Of a stretch of 64,000 nucleotides of DNA, positions 37,076 through 46,548 are shown one piece after another (position 1 is the first letter of the stretch; every line of letters begins with the position of its first letter). Position numbers and translations under genes: made by a program. Under the pieces are notes generated by a model. That model was not told the DNA's origin and did no database searches. It saw only the letters and a program-made list of their open reading frames with translations. The stretch lies in assembly GCF_000165465.1 (NCBI RefSeq), contig NC_017455.1, positions 1,736,001 to 1,800,000 of the forward strand, written 5' to 3'. Source of the stretch: Halanaerobium praevalens DSM 2228 (GTDB lineage: Bacteria; Bacillota; Halanaerobiia; Halanaerobiales; Halanaerobiaceae).

Positions 37076-39382
37076 TTATTTAAATTTATAACTTAAATTA
37101 GAATTTAAACTTAATTTTATTTTTTTTAGTTCTTTATTTTGTATAAAATTTCTAAAAGCAATATTTTCTTTTAATAACCTTTTTAAATTCCTGCTGCTTA
37201 TATTTGCCTGACCTGGCTCTTTACTGCCACCTTTTGCTAAAAGCACTTCTTGATAAGAAATATATTCAAAACTAATAATTCCCTTAGCTTCTAAAAATTC
37301 TAAACCTCTTTTAATTGTTATTTCTGTTACTTCTAATAAAATAGCTGCTTCAATTAATTTGAATATAGAATTTTTATTATTTAAACTATATTTAACTAAA
37401 GCTAATAACTTCTTAACAAATGTTTTTAAATTAAAAAAATTATTTTCATTTTTAGTTAAAATTAAAGTCTCAGCTCCAGTTACAATTAAAATCTCTTTTA
37501 AAATAGAAAAAGAAGGAGGAATTGTAATTAAAACTAAATTCTCTGTTTGCATATAATAATTTCTATTAATTAAAGGATAGAAATTGTAATCTAAAAGACC
37601 TTCAGCAAAATAAGCAGTATTTTTCAAACTTGCTTTTAGTTCAGAAATATCTTGATGACGCCAATCGACTAAGTTAAACTTGCTTGAACTTTTTGTTGAT
37701 ACTTTTTTAGTTTTAGCTTTAGTCTTTAAATTTGCTAATGCTTTAATTTCAAGTTGTAAACTCTTATTACCTCGATAAATATTTTCAGTTAAATGAGCAG
37801 CTATTTGCTGACTTTTATTTTTTTCTATTTCTCCAGCCCACCACCAAAGAGCAGTTATTTTGTCAGATTCTGTTCCCAGAATTAATTTTTTATGTCGACC
37901 CGCAGATATTTCGCGGCTGCTTAAAATATTAGTTTCTAAATAAAAAAGTGGTTCTGGATTTCCTTCACCAAAAGGTGCAAAAAGTCTTAATTTCTGATAA
38001 AAATTTTCTGTGATCTCTGCTAATTCAAGCTTTAAATCAGTTTTAATTTCTATTTCTGAATCAATTTTCTTCAGTTTTTGATCAATTAAACGCTGTAATC
38101 TTAATTTGAATTTTTCTAGTCTATCTTTTTTCAAAGAAAAACCTGCTGCAGCTGCATGTCCACCATTTTTTTCTAAAAGATCAGAACATTCAGAGATTAA
38201 CTGGTTAATATTTATATTCTCAATTGACCTAGCTGAACCAGTTATTAAACCACTTTCAGGATTTGAAGTCATTAAAACTGCTGGAACTTGATAATTTTCA
38301 CTAATTCTACCTGCTGCAATTCCAATAACTCCTTGATGCCAATCAGAGTTATAGGCGATTACTGCCTGTTGCTGCTGTGAATCAAGTTGTTGATCAATTT
38401 CTAAATAAATTCTTTGACTAATTTCTTTTCGATATTGATTTATCTGTTTTAATTCTGCTGCTAATCCTGCAGCTTTATCTTTAGCTTGAGCCAGTAATAA
38501 TTCTACTCCTTTGCTTGCTTTATCAACTCTGCCAGCAGAATTTAATAAAGGACCAATTTGAAATCCTAAAGTTTTTTCATTAATTTCTAGTGGATTAATT
38601 TCAAGTTCATTATAAAGAGCCTTTAAACCAATTCGATTTGTATTTTGTAATTTTTTTAATCCAGTTTTAAATAAATAACGATTTTCACCTTTAAGTGGCA
38701 CTACATCAGCTATAATTGCCAGCAATAAAAGATCTAGAAATTCTTTTTCCTCACCTTCTCTCCCTAATTTTTTAAATACTGCCTTAATTAAAAAGTAAGC
38801 CATACCAGCTCCTGGTAGCCAATAAGCCTGATGATCTTCTGGAAGCAGTCGAGGAGAAATCACATAATCAGCTGGTGGTAATTTATTAGGCAGATCATGG
38901 TGGTCTGTAACTACAAAATCTATTCCATTTTTTTTAGCGAATTCAACTTCTTGATAATTACTAATCCCACAGTCACAACTAATAACCAAGTCTACTTTAG
39001 ATTTATAAGAAGCTAAAACTTCTTTGTTCAGTCCATAACCTTCTTTAAAACGATCTGGAATATGATAATCTATATTTTTAGTTAAAGAACTTAAAGCACC
39101 AAATAAAATAGAAGTAGAGGTAATTCCATCTACATCATAGTCTCCATAAATTAAAATTCTACTTCCCTGTTTAATATGAGCTAAAATAAAAGCTACACAT
39201 TCTTTGATTTGAGGAAAATCAAATATATTAAAAGCAGAATATTGATTAGTATCAATAAAATTAATCAATTTTTCTTTAGTATTTAAGCCTCTTTTTTCTG
39301 CTAAAGAAGCTATTTTTTGATTGCCTAAATATTCAACTAATTCTTTTTTAGCTTTAGATTCTTTTGCTTTTTTTATTTTCAT
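37076..39382 (-). CDS. recJ: Single-stranded-DNA exonuclease RecJ
   Basis: 5'-3' ssDNA exonuclease of the DHH family used in recombination and repair. Catalytic Asp/His motifs are visible: YGDYDVDGITS near residue 80, SCDCG, VTDHHDLP and the DHHA1 motif NGGHAAAAGFSL. An OB-type nucleic-acid domain and a long C-terminal region follow. Length 768 aa is near the B. subtilis form. Residues from about 640 show a winged-helix-like pattern that I cannot name. It lies between the membrane-protein gene (1-bp gap) and the comB-like gene. Confidence 0.93.
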   Translation of the reverse strand: MKIKKAKESKAKKELVEYLGNQKIASLAEKRGLNTKEKLINFIDTNQYSAFNIFDFPQIKECVAFILAHIKQGSRILIYGDYDVDGITSTSILFGALSSLTKNIDYHIPDRFKEGYGLNKEVLASYKSKVDLVISCDCGISNYQEVEFAKKNGIDFVVTDHHDLPNKLPPADYVISPRLLPEDHQAYWLPGAGMAYFLIKAVFKKLGREGEEKEFLDLLLLAIIADVVPLKGENRYLFKTGLKKLQNTNRIGLKALYNELEINPLEINEKTLGFQIGPLLNSAGRVDKASKGVELLLAQAKDKAAGLAAELKQINQYRKEISQRIYLEIDQQLDSQQQQAVIAYNSDWHQGVIGIAAGRISENYQVPAVLMTSNPESGLITGSARSIENININQLISECSDLLEKNGGHAAAAGFSLKKDRLEKFKLRLQRLIDQKLKKIDSEIEIKTDLKLELAEITENFYQKLRLFAPFGEGNPEPLFYLETNILSSREISAGRHKKLILGTESDKITALWWWAGEIEKNKSQQIAAHLTENIYRGNKSLQLEIKALANLKTKAKTKKVSTKSSSKFNLVDWRHQDISELKASLKNTAYFAEGLLDYNFYPLINRNYYMQTENLVLITIPPSFSILKEILIVTGAETLILTKNENNFFNLKTFVKKLLALVKYSLNNKNSIFKLIEAAILLEVTEITIKRGLEFLEAKGIISFEYISYQEVLLAKGGSKEPGQANISSRNLKRLLKENIAFRNFIQNKELKKIKLSLNSNLSYKFK

Positions 39383-39383
39383 T

Positions 39384-39971
39384 TTAGTTCTCTCGCTCTC
39401 TATATTTAAATACTATATCTGAATTAAGATAACGAAAATATCTTTTTTTCTTATTTTTTAATTTGCTACTGCCAAAGAAAAAAATTGATAAGGCTTCCCA
39501 CAAAAATATCCAGCCACCTACAAATAATCCCTCCATTAATAATGAAATTAAAATTGATAAATCTTGATTTTCTGGAATTAAATAAGCCATAATCAAGAAT
39601 AAAATTCCCATTATAATATAAATAGCTGTTTTTTTATGATTCTCTTTTAAATTCTGATCAATAAAAAATTGGCGCATTCTAAAATTATTTTTAATAGTGG
39701 CCTTTACATCTGCCTCTAATTTTTTGTTTTTTTCTTTTCGAGGTAAATAAAAACAAAGCTCCACTTTTTCTTTTAAAGGTAGTTCATAACTAGCTCTTGC
39801 CAAAAAATCACTTAGCTCTGGTGCTAACTCTTTTCGATCAAGCTCAGCCCCATCCCAGCTATTAAAAAGGTCACTATACTTATCTAATTTCATTTCAATT
39901 AAATAGGCATCATTTCTCTGATTTGTATGATAAATATAACGAAGTTCATAATCTTTTTGATACTCAAACAT
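39384..39971 (-). CDS. Membrane-anchored protein of unknown function
   Basis: A 195-aa protein with a soluble N-terminal part (1-110) and two hydrophobic segments near residues 114-132 and 138-162. The N-terminal part has a W-D-G-A-x-L-D-R pattern, PELSDFL, and LPLKEKVELCFYLP followed by ADVKATIKNNFRMR. I have no reliable name for it. It directly precedes recJ with a 1-bp gap, so it is translated in the same operon. A link to RecJ is possible only by position. Confidence 0.75.
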   Translation of the reverse strand: MFEYQKDYELRYIYHTNQRNDAYLIEMKLDKYSDLFNSWDGAELDRKELAPELSDFLARASYELPLKEKVELCFYLPRKEKNKKLEADVKATIKNNFRMRQFFIDQNLKENHKKTAIYIIMGILFLIMAYLIPENQDLSILISLLMEGLFVGGWIFLWEALSIFFFGSSKLKNKKKRYFRYLNSDIVFKYREREN

Positions 39972-40057
39972 TATTTGAGAATAAATTTTTTTAATTTATT
40001 CTATAAAAACTCACCTCACCTTAATATTTTTACTTTTTGCAACTATAATCATATTTT

Positions 40058-40855
40058 TTAAAATTCTATTTCTTCAATTGCTTCCCAATCAAGGTTTAAG
40101 TCTAGATCTTCTTCAATTATTGTTTTAGTTTCTGTCTTTTTATCTCTACAAATGGGTCTATATTCACAAAATCTACATTTATTTAAATCAGTAGTTAAAG
40201 CAAAGTCTTTTTCAGCTAAAATTTGATTAATCAATTTTTTAAAATAATTTTTATCCTTTTCAAATTCTGCTTCTTTATATTTAATCTGAACTTTTTGCTT
40301 AGGATAACGAGGATTCCAATAAATAAGCTCTGGCATTTTTTCTAATTTATAATTATTTTTAAAATATTGATAACCAGCTTCAACTAATAGATATAAGTAA
40401 AAACGACTCTGCATTGAATTTTGAATATCTTTTTGATAAAGACTTTTTTTATCTGTTTTCCAGTCAAAAATTAAAAATTTATTTTCTAATTCATTATATT
40501 TTAAAAGATCATATTTAGCTAATAATTTTAAATTCCCTACTTGCAAGCGAAGTTCTTGTTCAGCAGAAACTACATTTTTAGCTTCCGAAAATTTTCTTAA
40601 CCTATTTAGCCAACTTTGCAGCAGTGGCTTTGAATTAAGTACTGTTTGACCAAGTGTCTGACTATAATAACGCTCAGCTAAAAGGTGAAACTGACTTCCT
40701 TGTTTTAAATCTTTTTTTACCTCCTCATTCATTCCCCATTCTGCTGGCCAATAAAGACCATCTAAATAGCGATAGCGAAAACGACGCCGACAATCGTTAA
40801 AAATTGAAAGAGCTGATTGTGAAAAATAAAGTGCTGCCAAATTATTGGCTGCCAT
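40058..40855 (-). CDS. Stand-alone Fe-S PD-(D/E)XK nuclease (AddB/RecB-nuclease-like)
   Basis: A 265-aa nuclease of the RecB/AddB/Cas4 superfamily. Active-site motifs: H57 in SQFHLLAERYY, D116 in KYDLLK, and D131 with K133 in IFDWKTDKK. Four cysteines, C22 near the N-terminus and C227, C230, C236 at the C-terminus, match the iron-staple arrangement of AddB and Dna2 nucleases. The acidic tail ends EIEF. It overlaps the helicase gene by 14 bp and in AddAB such domains are fused to the helicase, so this looks like a split version. A Cas4-like role is less likely, as no CRISPR genes are present. Confidence 0.85.
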   Translation of the reverse strand: MAANNLAALYFSQSALSIFNDCRRRFRYRYLDGLYWPAEWGMNEEVKKDLKQGSQFHLLAERYYSQTLGQTVLNSKPLLQSWLNRLRKFSEAKNVVSAEQELRLQVGNLKLLAKYDLLKYNELENKFLIFDWKTDKKSLYQKDIQNSMQSRFYLYLLVEAGYQYFKNNYKLEKMPELIYWNPRYPKQKVQIKYKEAEFEKDKNYFKKLINQILAEKDFALTTDLNKCRFCEYRPICRDKKTETKTIIEEDLDLNLDWEAIEEIEF

Positions 40856-43067
40856 TTATGTCCCTCCCCTTTTTTACTTCTTTTTTTTGATTTTTTTTAA
40901 TAAACTCTGCTAAGGCTTTAAACATAAAAGCTGGCTCTTTATCCCAATTTCCTTTTTTTAAATGAGTACTTAAAAACAGATTTTTACGAGCTCTGGTCAA
41001 ACCTACATAAAGCAAACGCACTCTTTCAGCAATTAGTTTTTGTCTTGCTTTATAATCTACATTTCTCTCTTTTTTTTCATTTAAAATATATTCCAGTTCA
41101 GCTCTGGCAGATGCTTTAGGATTTTTAATTTCTTCATTTAAATAAAATTTTTCTCCCATAAAATAATCATCATTATCATGCTGAAAATGACTTGAAGTTA
41201 GGCTGCCAATAAAAACAGTATCCCATTCCATACCTTTAGCTTTATGCAAAGTCGAAAGAGTTACTTGATCTGGTTTAGATTCAAAACCTTCCATTTCAGT
41301 TAAAGTCTCTGCAAATTGTTTAATCCTGTCTCTAATTTCTGGCAGTTCAGCAGTTAATTGATCTAATCTCCAGCCCGGATTTTCATTTAAAAGCCTACCA
41401 AATTCTAAAGCTAAATTTTGAGCTAGAGCCAATTTTTTACCACTTAATTTTAATCTTTCAGCTAAAAACAAAACTAATTCATCTGGTGGTAATTCCATTG
41501 AAGCTTCAAGCCAACCTTGAAGCTGAACTAGACTTTTAAATAATGGTTCAAAAGCTGCTCTTTTTTTAAATTCAAGTCTAAAATTATCTCGATTAAGTCC
41601 TGATAAAGGGAAAATAAGATCTTGATTATCTTTTTCTGCTAAAAGGTCTTCTAAAAGTTGAACTAAATCTAAATCTTCTTTTTGAAAAATTTCAACAAAA
41701 AGTAATTTTAAATTTTCAGAAGCAGCAGGAGATGTTAAAAACTTTAAAACAACCTCTAATTCTGTTAAAAAAACATCTTTAGAACTACTGCCAGCTAATT
41801 GAAATTCTCCCCCTAAATTATTAATTTCTCGGGCCAGCTCTTCTAATTGCCAGCCAGTAGGCATTAAGATAGCTGTTGTTTCCTTATTATCTTCTAAAGC
41901 CTTCCGTAAAGCCTGTCTAGCTATAAACTTCTTTTCAGTTTTCCAATCTTTAAAAGCTTTATTTCCAATTCGATAACCACTAACCTTCGGATTTGGAGCT
42001 GGATCATCAGCGGCAGTTGCTTGAATATATTTTTTTTCTAAAGGTTCAATTTCTCTTTCAGAAAATTCTTTTTGACTCCAGTCAACTAAATAATTAGCTA
42101 AATCAATAATATCTTGGCTGCTGCGGCTCGAAACTGCCATAGTTTCTACTTTTACAGCTTCTTTTTTACAATAACTGCGAAATATATCAGGATCAGAGAG
42201 GGTAAAAGTCCCTGTAATAGCCTGATTACTATCTCCAACTCGAACTAAATTATTGTCTTTACCGGCTAAAAGATATAACATCTCTTCCTGAGCCTGATTG
42301 GAATCTTGGGCTTCATCTTCAAAAACAAAAGCATAATTTGAACCAATCCGCTCAGCAAATTCAGGATCTTCTTTTAACATTTTTAAACTCTGCTGAACTA
42401 AATCATCAAAGTCTAATAATCCAGCCTGGGCCAGCCTAAATTCATATTCCGAAAATATTTCAGCAGCAGGAGTTAAAATATTAGCAGCTTTTAAATTAGA
42501 ATATTTAACCATATTTTTCAATTCTTCACCAGCTAAAAGTTTTAACTTAAAATAAGAAATCATAGAAGCTACAAAAGCAGGAAAATCATCTTCTTTCCAT
42601 TTTTTTAAATATTTATCGAATTTATAACTATTTTGCTCCAAATTAAAAAACTGCTTTAATAGATCTCCATTTTCTCCTGCCCATTTTCGGGATAAATCTT
42701 TAATCCAGCGATAACGCCTGCCAGCCTCAATCAACTCAAAATCTTGATTAATTAATCTAGCCTCAGGTTTTTCCTTAATAATTTGTAAAGCAAGTGAATG
42801 TAGAGTTTTGACACTATAACCTCGACTCCTTGGCAATCCTTTAGCTGCCAAAAAATCACCAATCCGCTGTCTAAAATTAGCGACTGCCGAATTCATATAA
42901 GTAACTATTAATAATTTTTGATTATTTTCTAATTCAGAGGCAATTAATTCTGCAGCTAAATGAGCCAATACAGTTGTTTTTCCTGCTCCTGGAACTGCAG
43001 GTACTGCAAGCTGGCCGCCGCGATACTCTAAAACTTCTTTTTGTCCTGGTCTAGGTTTAAAATTCAT
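40842..43067 (-). CDS. UvrD-like SF1 helicase (AddA-like, without nuclease domain)
   Basis: A 741-aa superfamily 1 helicase. Motifs: Walker A VPGAGKTT (residues 25-32), Ia TYMNSAVANF, Walker B with FEDEAQDSNQAQ (249-260), III VGDSNQAITGTF, V STLHKAKGMEWDTVFIG and VI RLLYVGLTRAR. So ATPase activity should be intact. Compared with AddA it lacks the C-terminal nuclease, which is encoded by the following gene. It is distinct from PcrA (25923-28070) in sequence and lacks PcrA's C-terminal Tudor-like domain. Its ATG is two bases after the stop of the AddB-like gene. Confidence 0.88.
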   Translation of the reverse strand: MNFKPRPGQKEVLEYRGGQLAVPAVPGAGKTTVLAHLAAELIASELENNQKLLIVTYMNSAVANFRQRIGDFLAAKGLPRSRGYSVKTLHSLALQIIKEKPEARLINQDFELIEAGRRYRWIKDLSRKWAGENGDLLKQFFNLEQNSYKFDKYLKKWKEDDFPAFVASMISYFKLKLLAGEELKNMVKYSNLKAANILTPAAEIFSEYEFRLAQAGLLDFDDLVQQSLKMLKEDPEFAERIGSNYAFVFEDEAQDSNQAQEEMLYLLAGKDNNLVRVGDSNQAITGTFTLSDPDIFRSYCKKEAVKVETMAVSSRSSQDIIDLANYLVDWSQKEFSEREIEPLEKKYIQATAADDPAPNPKVSGYRIGNKAFKDWKTEKKFIARQALRKALEDNKETTAILMPTGWQLEELAREINNLGGEFQLAGSSSKDVFLTELEVVLKFLTSPAASENLKLLFVEIFQKEDLDLVQLLEDLLAEKDNQDLIFPLSGLNRDNFRLEFKKRAAFEPLFKSLVQLQGWLEASMELPPDELVLFLAERLKLSGKKLALAQNLALEFGRLLNENPGWRLDQLTAELPEIRDRIKQFAETLTEMEGFESKPDQVTLSTLHKAKGMEWDTVFIGSLTSSHFQHDNDDYFMGEKFYLNEEIKNPKASARAELEYILNEKKERNVDYKARQKLIAERVRLLYVGLTRARKNLFLSTHLKKGNWDKEPAFMFKALAEFIKKNQKKEVKKGRDINGSQ

Positions 43068-43069
43068 TC

Positions 43070-45049
43070 TTAGTCTCCTCTCACATCAAGCCAACGATAA
43101 AGAGGTCCTTCCTGCTCTTTACCACTGCTGTTTAAAAAACTATCTGCTATATAAATTCCTTTTTTTACTTTATAAATTAAACTAATTAAAAAGTCACTTA
43201 ATTGATTTAATCTAATTTTTTGATCAAGAAAATCATCCCAATCATTTTCCTGCTGCCATTGTTCAGTATAAATATAGGGATTCACTAATTCTTTAGCAAT
43301 ACTCTGCATCCAATCACTACTGGAAATATCAAGTAAAAATAAATAATCTACTCCAGCTAGCTCTGGTGAAAATAAAAATTTATAGGGTGAAGCTAAAATT
43401 ACTCCTGCTTCTTTTTCCTGACCTTTAAATAATGTTTCAGCAGCTAAAGTACCTTCATAAATCATATTAATATAACGCTCACTTAAATCATCTTTTTCTT
43501 GATGAAAATTTTCCACTGCCTGCTGAAAACGAGCAACTGATTCAATCATTTGTCTACAGGCAAAAATGTCTTCTTGAGAAGGATTTAAAGGTGCTAAAAC
43601 TTCACTAAAAACAAGTTGAAAAAAAACTTCGATTTCTAAATTATCTTCCTTTTTATCCTGGAGCCATTCTTTTAAATAATCATATTTTTCAGCTGCTTGA
43701 AAATTTATTTTTTCTCTTAAACCACTCTGGTCAAGATCAATTAATTTCATCCCGGAAGCAGCTATTTCTTCTGCTAAAAGATATGAACGCAGTGGATCAA
43801 GCTCTAATAACAAAGATAAAGCCTGTTGGAGAGAAGACACTCCAACAATATTAGTCCGCCGACAATAGAAAAGATATAAAATTAAAAGAGCTCTAGCAAA
43901 GGGAATATCTATTAATCTTTTAGAACGATTAAAATTACTTAATTGATAGCCTTTTTGTTTTAAGATTTGTTTTAAACTAAAACTCAAAACTTTATCTATC
44001 TTAGGTGAGATAATAGCAATCTGATCAGGCTTAACACCTTTTTCTAATAAAGAAATAATTTTTTTACCAACTTTAATTAGCATTTCTCCCCTTAACTCAC
44101 TATCTATTTCTTCTAATAATAAGGAAGATTGAACTAAATTAGATTTTCTTTTTTGCACAACATTTTTAATTTCTCCAGCTAATCCTTTACTTGCTTCAGC
44201 TGCTGTATAATTTTTTTCCATTTGTATTATCTGAGCTTCATTCTCAAAAAAAAGTTTTTTGGCTGCAGCAGGATTACCACCAAAAAAACGATTAAATCCT
44301 CCACTTTCGTTAAAAGTAAAAATACCTTTAATCTGATTTTTGCTTAATTTTTTAACCAGATTTTGACCAGCTGGAACTAGTTTTTCTAAATCATCTACTA
44401 ATAAATAGTCATATTTATTTTTTAATTTAACTAAATAAGCTTTATCTGCTAATAAATATTTATTAAATAAAGTTATTGCAGCTGAATAATCAAATAAACG
44501 GTAATTAAAAGAAAAATTTCTAAAGGTTTTCATTATTTCTATTGACTGCTCAGCATATTTTTTTCTTTCTTCATCTTTTTTAGTCCAGCTAAGTAAACGC
44601 TGTTTAAGTTCTTTAAAATTTAACATATTAAAAGCAGCCAGATTTAAATTATCAATTAATTGAACAGCAATTTGAACTGGTCTGGCCTTAATACTGCGAA
44701 AATAGGCTTTATCTTTACGGTATTTAGCAACATAATTGCTCATCAAAAAATGAGAAGTTTCGATATTCATAAAAGTAGGCTCAATTAATTGATTTTCACC
44801 ACTATATTTTCTTTCTACTGCAGGCCAGTGTTTATTTAACTGCTGATTAACAAAACCAAAATATGTATAGATATTTAAATTACCTAATAATTTTAAATCT
44901 ATTTCTTCTCTAAATTGGCTTACGGAACGCGCAGAATTTAAAAATAATAATATTTTTTCACTGCCTTTTTCAGCAGCTAAGTTCTCATATTCTGCTTTTA
45001 ATTTGCTTGTTTTCCCACTACCAGTATTACCACTGTAAATCTTATACAT
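43070..45049 (-). CDS. AddB-like degenerate SF1 helicase subunit
   Basis: A 659-aa protein whose N-terminus has a good Walker A (GNTGSGKT, residues 7-14). The Walker B region reads YLLVDDLEKL (about 215-224) where helicases have VDEYQD, and the motif III region reads TFNESGGFNRF in place of GDPDQ. These changes resemble AddB/RecC-type subunits that bind but do not unwind DNA in the usual way. No Fe-S nuclease domain is fused. It is first of three tightly packed genes with the helicase and nuclease. I regard it as the AddB-equivalent of a split complex, which is inference from order and motifs. Confidence 0.75.
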   Translation of the reverse strand: MYKIYSGNTGSGKTSKLKAEYENLAAEKGSEKILLFLNSARSVSQFREEIDLKLLGNLNIYTYFGFVNQQLNKHWPAVERKYSGENQLIEPTFMNIETSHFLMSNYVAKYRKDKAYFRSIKARPVQIAVQLIDNLNLAAFNMLNFKELKQRLLSWTKKDEERKKYAEQSIEIMKTFRNFSFNYRLFDYSAAITLFNKYLLADKAYLVKLKNKYDYLLVDDLEKLVPAGQNLVKKLSKNQIKGIFTFNESGGFNRFFGGNPAAAKKLFFENEAQIIQMEKNYTAAEASKGLAGEIKNVVQKRKSNLVQSSLLLEEIDSELRGEMLIKVGKKIISLLEKGVKPDQIAIISPKIDKVLSFSLKQILKQKGYQLSNFNRSKRLIDIPFARALLILYLFYCRRTNIVGVSSLQQALSLLLELDPLRSYLLAEEIAASGMKLIDLDQSGLREKINFQAAEKYDYLKEWLQDKKEDNLEIEVFFQLVFSEVLAPLNPSQEDIFACRQMIESVARFQQAVENFHQEKDDLSERYINMIYEGTLAAETLFKGQEKEAGVILASPYKFLFSPELAGVDYLFLLDISSSDWMQSIAKELVNPYIYTEQWQQENDWDDFLDQKIRLNQLSDFLISLIYKVKKGIYIADSFLNSSGKEQEGPLYRWLDVRGD

Positions 45050-45107
45050 CTAAAAACCTCCTTCTTTTAATTTTGCAGCTGAGCAAAAATATTTTTAAAA
45101 GCAGAAC

Positions 45108-45587
45108 TTAATATATTTCAATAAAAAACCAAATCATTAAAAATAACTGCATTCCTAATCTAGCTGCTGTACTGGCTAAAAAAGCAAAAATACTAGCTGC
45201 AGCTAATTTAAATGAGTTTTTCTTGTCTTTACTCTGCCAATATTGAACTATAAAAATAAAGACAAAAGGACCAAGTATGAAACCTAAAGGTCCCAAAAAA
45301 AGACTACCAAAAACCATTCCGATAACTGAGACTACAATTGTTTTAAAATCTCCACCATTTTTTTGAATAAAATATGCATTAGCTAAATAATCTGCTAGAA
45401 AAATAAGTATTGTAATCAAAACTGCTCCTAACAAAAAAGAAGTTGAATAGTTAAGATTTGTTTTAATTAACCGATATAAGATCACTGCTGACCAGAAGAA
45501 AATTGAATCTGGAAGTACTGGTAAAAATATAGCTGTTATTTCAACTATAAATAAAATTGAAATTAAAATAACTAAAAAAATATCCAA
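45108..45587 (-). CDS. DUF456 family membrane protein
   Basis: A 159-aa inner-membrane protein with about five hydrophobic segments and the Gly-rich GMVFGSLFLGPLGFILGPF block typical of DUF456. Its function is unknown. A TTG at 45587, 10 nt after AGGAG, is the start. An extended -10 promoter lies at 45679-45687. The AddB-like gene follows after 58 bp with no terminator, so the membrane protein may share its transcript. Confidence 0.88.
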   Translation of the reverse strand: MDIFLVILISILFIVEITAIFLPVLPDSIFFWSAVILYRLIKTNLNYSTSFLLGAVLITILIFLADYLANAYFIQKNGGDFKTIVVSVIGMVFGSLFLGPLGFILGPFVFIFIVQYWQSKDKKNSFKLAAASIFAFLASTAARLGMQLFLMIWFFIEIY

Positions 45588-45678
45588 TTTTTATTCTCTC
45601 CTATCTATTATCAAATTTAACTTTATTTTAATAATTTAAATCATAAATCTTATTGCTACAGTTTAGAGCTTAAAATTA

Positions 45679-45687
45679 ATTATAACA
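45679..45687 (-). promoter_or_regulatory. Extended -10 promoter for DUF456 and the AddAB-like module
   Basis: Minus strand: TGTTATAAT (45687-45679), a full extended -10 with no clear -35. Predicted start is near 45672, about 85 nt before the DUF456 start. It lies just after the peroxiredoxin terminator. Confidence 0.55.
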
Positions 45688-45696
45688 CAAATTACA

Positions 45697-45750
45697 AAGA
45701 GCAAGCAAAAAACCCTGAAGATAAATATCCCAGGGTCTCTACTTGCTCTT
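45697..45750 (-). terminator. Nested double-stem terminator of the peroxiredoxin gene
   Basis: Inner stem ACCCTG (45712-45717) with CAGGGT (45731-45736) is followed on the minus strand by TTTTTT. An outer 9-bp stem AAGAGCAAG (45697-45705) with CTTGCTCTT (45742-45750) encloses it and includes the sequence just beyond the T-tract. Confidence 0.75.
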
Positions 45751-45830
45751 ATTATTAGAATAAATTAGCTGTGAACTTTTTATTCTATTTATTACTGAAT
45801 AACAGTCTAAAATAAACTCAATCTAAATAA

Positions 45831-46292
45831 TTAAGCATTATCAGCTGCTGCTTCTAATACTTCTTCTATATCAGGTAATTCTGAAATATCATATTCTTTG
45901 GCCCAAAGGACTTCACCCTGATCATCAACTAAGATATTAACTCGACCAGAAGTTCCTATCTTATCTATAAAAATACCAAGTTTTGAGGCTAATTCTCCAT
46001 GAGGCCAAAAATCAGATAATAAACTTAATTTCTTAAGTCCCATATCACGTGCCCAGGCTTTTTTAGCTGGCATCGGATCAATACTAATTCCCAGTGGTAC
46101 AGTATTATTTTTATCAAACTCTTCGTAATTTTCTTCTAAAGCTTCCATTTGGTTGCGACAAACACTTGTCCAAGCAAATGGATGAAAGGATAATAATATA
46201 TTTTTACCTTCAAATTCAGCTAAACTAATTTCTTGATCATTATGATCTTCTAAACTAAATTCTGGAATTTTTTGACCTTTTTTGAATTTCAT
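45831..46292 (-). CDS. Peroxiredoxin, 1-Cys type (AhpC/TSA family)
   Basis: A 153-aa thiol peroxidase that reduces peroxides in the cytosol. The peroxidatic motif HPFAWTSVCRNQ (P-x3-T-x2-C, Cys near residue 45) is present. I see no second Cys, so it is a 1-Cys enzyme like AhpE and must be recycled by an external thiol or thioredoxin-like partner. Length is normal. It has its own promoter and terminator. Confidence 0.92.
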   Translation of the reverse strand: MKFKKGQKIPEFSLEDHNDQEISLAEFEGKNILLSFHPFAWTSVCRNQMEALEENYEEFDKNNTVPLGISIDPMPAKKAWARDMGLKKLSLLSDFWPHGELASKLGIFIDKIGTSGRVNILVDDQGEVLWAKEYDISELPDIEEVLEAAADNA

Positions 46293-46343
46293 TTATTATA
46301 CCTCCTGTTAAATAAATTAAACTTGAGTTATCAACTAATTAAT

Positions 46344-46372
46344 ATTGTATAGCTATTGAGAATAAATATCAA
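46344..46372 (-). promoter_or_regulatory. Promoter of the peroxiredoxin gene
   Basis: Minus strand: -35 TTGATA (46372-46367), 17-bp spacer, -10 TACAAT (46349-46344), start near 46337. Confidence 0.7.
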
Positions 46373-46445
46373 GTTAAAATTTAACAATTATCTAAATTAT
46401 TTAATTTAAATTTTAATTTTCTAAAAATAAAAATAGCAAATAATA

Positions 46446-46499
46446 CAAAATCCCTCCCAGTAAAAACAGATTTTAGCTGTTTTGAATACTAGAAGGGAT
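46446..46499 (-). terminator. Terminator of the FAD oxidoreductase gene
   Basis: A layered stem: ATCCCT (46450-46455) with AGGGAT (46494-46499), AGTA (46459-46462) with TACT (46487-46490), and AAAACAG (46463-46469) with CTGTTTT (46477-46483). On the minus strand it is followed by TTTTG, about 50 bp after the gene stop. Confidence 0.65.
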
Positions 46500-46548
46500 G
46501 ACTTAGGACTTTGTTAAATAAATTTTAATATATTTTTAAATAAATTTA

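Noticed and set aside
40058-40855. Interpretation of the Fe-S nuclease as CRISPR-associated Cas4
   Set aside because: No CRISPR array or other cas gene is present, and it overlaps a helicase gene, which fits an AddAB-like role better.
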